From the NCBI GenBank assembly GCA_023249275.1, contig JAHFCV010000049.1, positions 1 to 13,261 on the forward strand: DNA of 13,261 bases, written 5' to 3'. The translations under genes were made by a program, and so were the position numbers. The notes beneath the pieces were generated by a model. That model was not told the origin of the DNA. It searched no databases and saw only the letters and a program-made list of their open reading frames with translations. This stretch comes from Candidatus Methanoperedens sp. (GTDB taxonomy: Archaea; Halobacteriota; Methanosarcinia; Methanosarcinales; Methanoperedenaceae). Every line of letters begins with the position of its first letter. Within the stretch, counting starts at the first letter, position 1. Shown here piece by piece: positions 13,228 through 13,261 of the stretch.

Positions 13228-13261
13228 ATGAGAGATGTAGCGATTATCGGAGTCGGATGCA
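13228..13261 (+). CDS. Thiolase (acetyl-CoA C-acetyltransferase), first 11 residues
   Basis: Only MRDVAIIGVGC is visible before the right edge. This start matches archaeal SCP2-type thiolases, and its place after HMG-CoA synthase makes acetoacetyl-CoA thiolase the natural call. GAGGTGA at 13217-13223 is its Shine-Dalgarno and overlaps the upstream stop codon, indicating translational coupling. Confidence 0.75.
   Translation, partial: MRDVAIIGVGC

Overview
The window looks like an ordinary chromosomal stretch of a methanogen-related euryarchaeon, most likely Methanosarcinales-like and possibly of the Methanoperedens kind. This placement is inference. The evidence is an archaeal HMG-CoA synthase followed by the first codons of a thiolase, a type II methionine aminopeptidase, a ThiI without a rhodanese domain, two secreted proteins with PGF-CTERM tails, TATA boxes about 25-30 bp ahead of leaderless starts, and GGTGAT/GAGGTG Shine-Dalgarno sequences. 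No tRNA, rRNA, CRISPR array, transposase or phage gene was seen, and no gene-free stretch exceeds 300 bases.

Layout. 1-2500: an unrecognised truncated gene abutting an iron-sulfur flavoprotein (minus strand), then divergently a citrate synthase, then a convergent nucleoside 2-deoxyribosyltransferase-like enzyme. 2590-3756: thiI. 3746-6234: three extracytoplasmic proteins, namely a PGF-CTERM thioredoxin, a lipoprotein with a Pro/Thr linker and a cupredoxin-like domain lacking copper ligands, and a NosD-like beta-helix protein with a PGF-CTERM tail. 6279-7881: a TIM-barrel sugar isomerase-like enzyme and a divergent membrane protein of unknown function. 7884-8564: a two-gene unit of a winged-helix regulator and a small membrane protein, with a perfect palindrome over the predicted transcription start and an apparent ATT start codon behind a perfect Shine-Dalgarno. 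8580-11192: a TatD-associated-type radical SAM protein, methionine aminopeptidase and an EamA transporter. The last two are separated by about 250 bp packed with hairpins and AT-rich repeats. 11349-13261: an XRE-type regulator, HMG-CoA synthase and the start of a thiolase, which is the entry to the mevalonate route for archaeal lipids.

Most genes are housekeeping. The parts least explained by known families are the palindrome/repeat array at 10076-10325, the regulator/membrane-protein unit with its palindrome and non-canonical start, the ligand-less cupredoxin lipoprotein, and the membrane protein at 7237-7881. No clearly new defence or metabolic system is visible.
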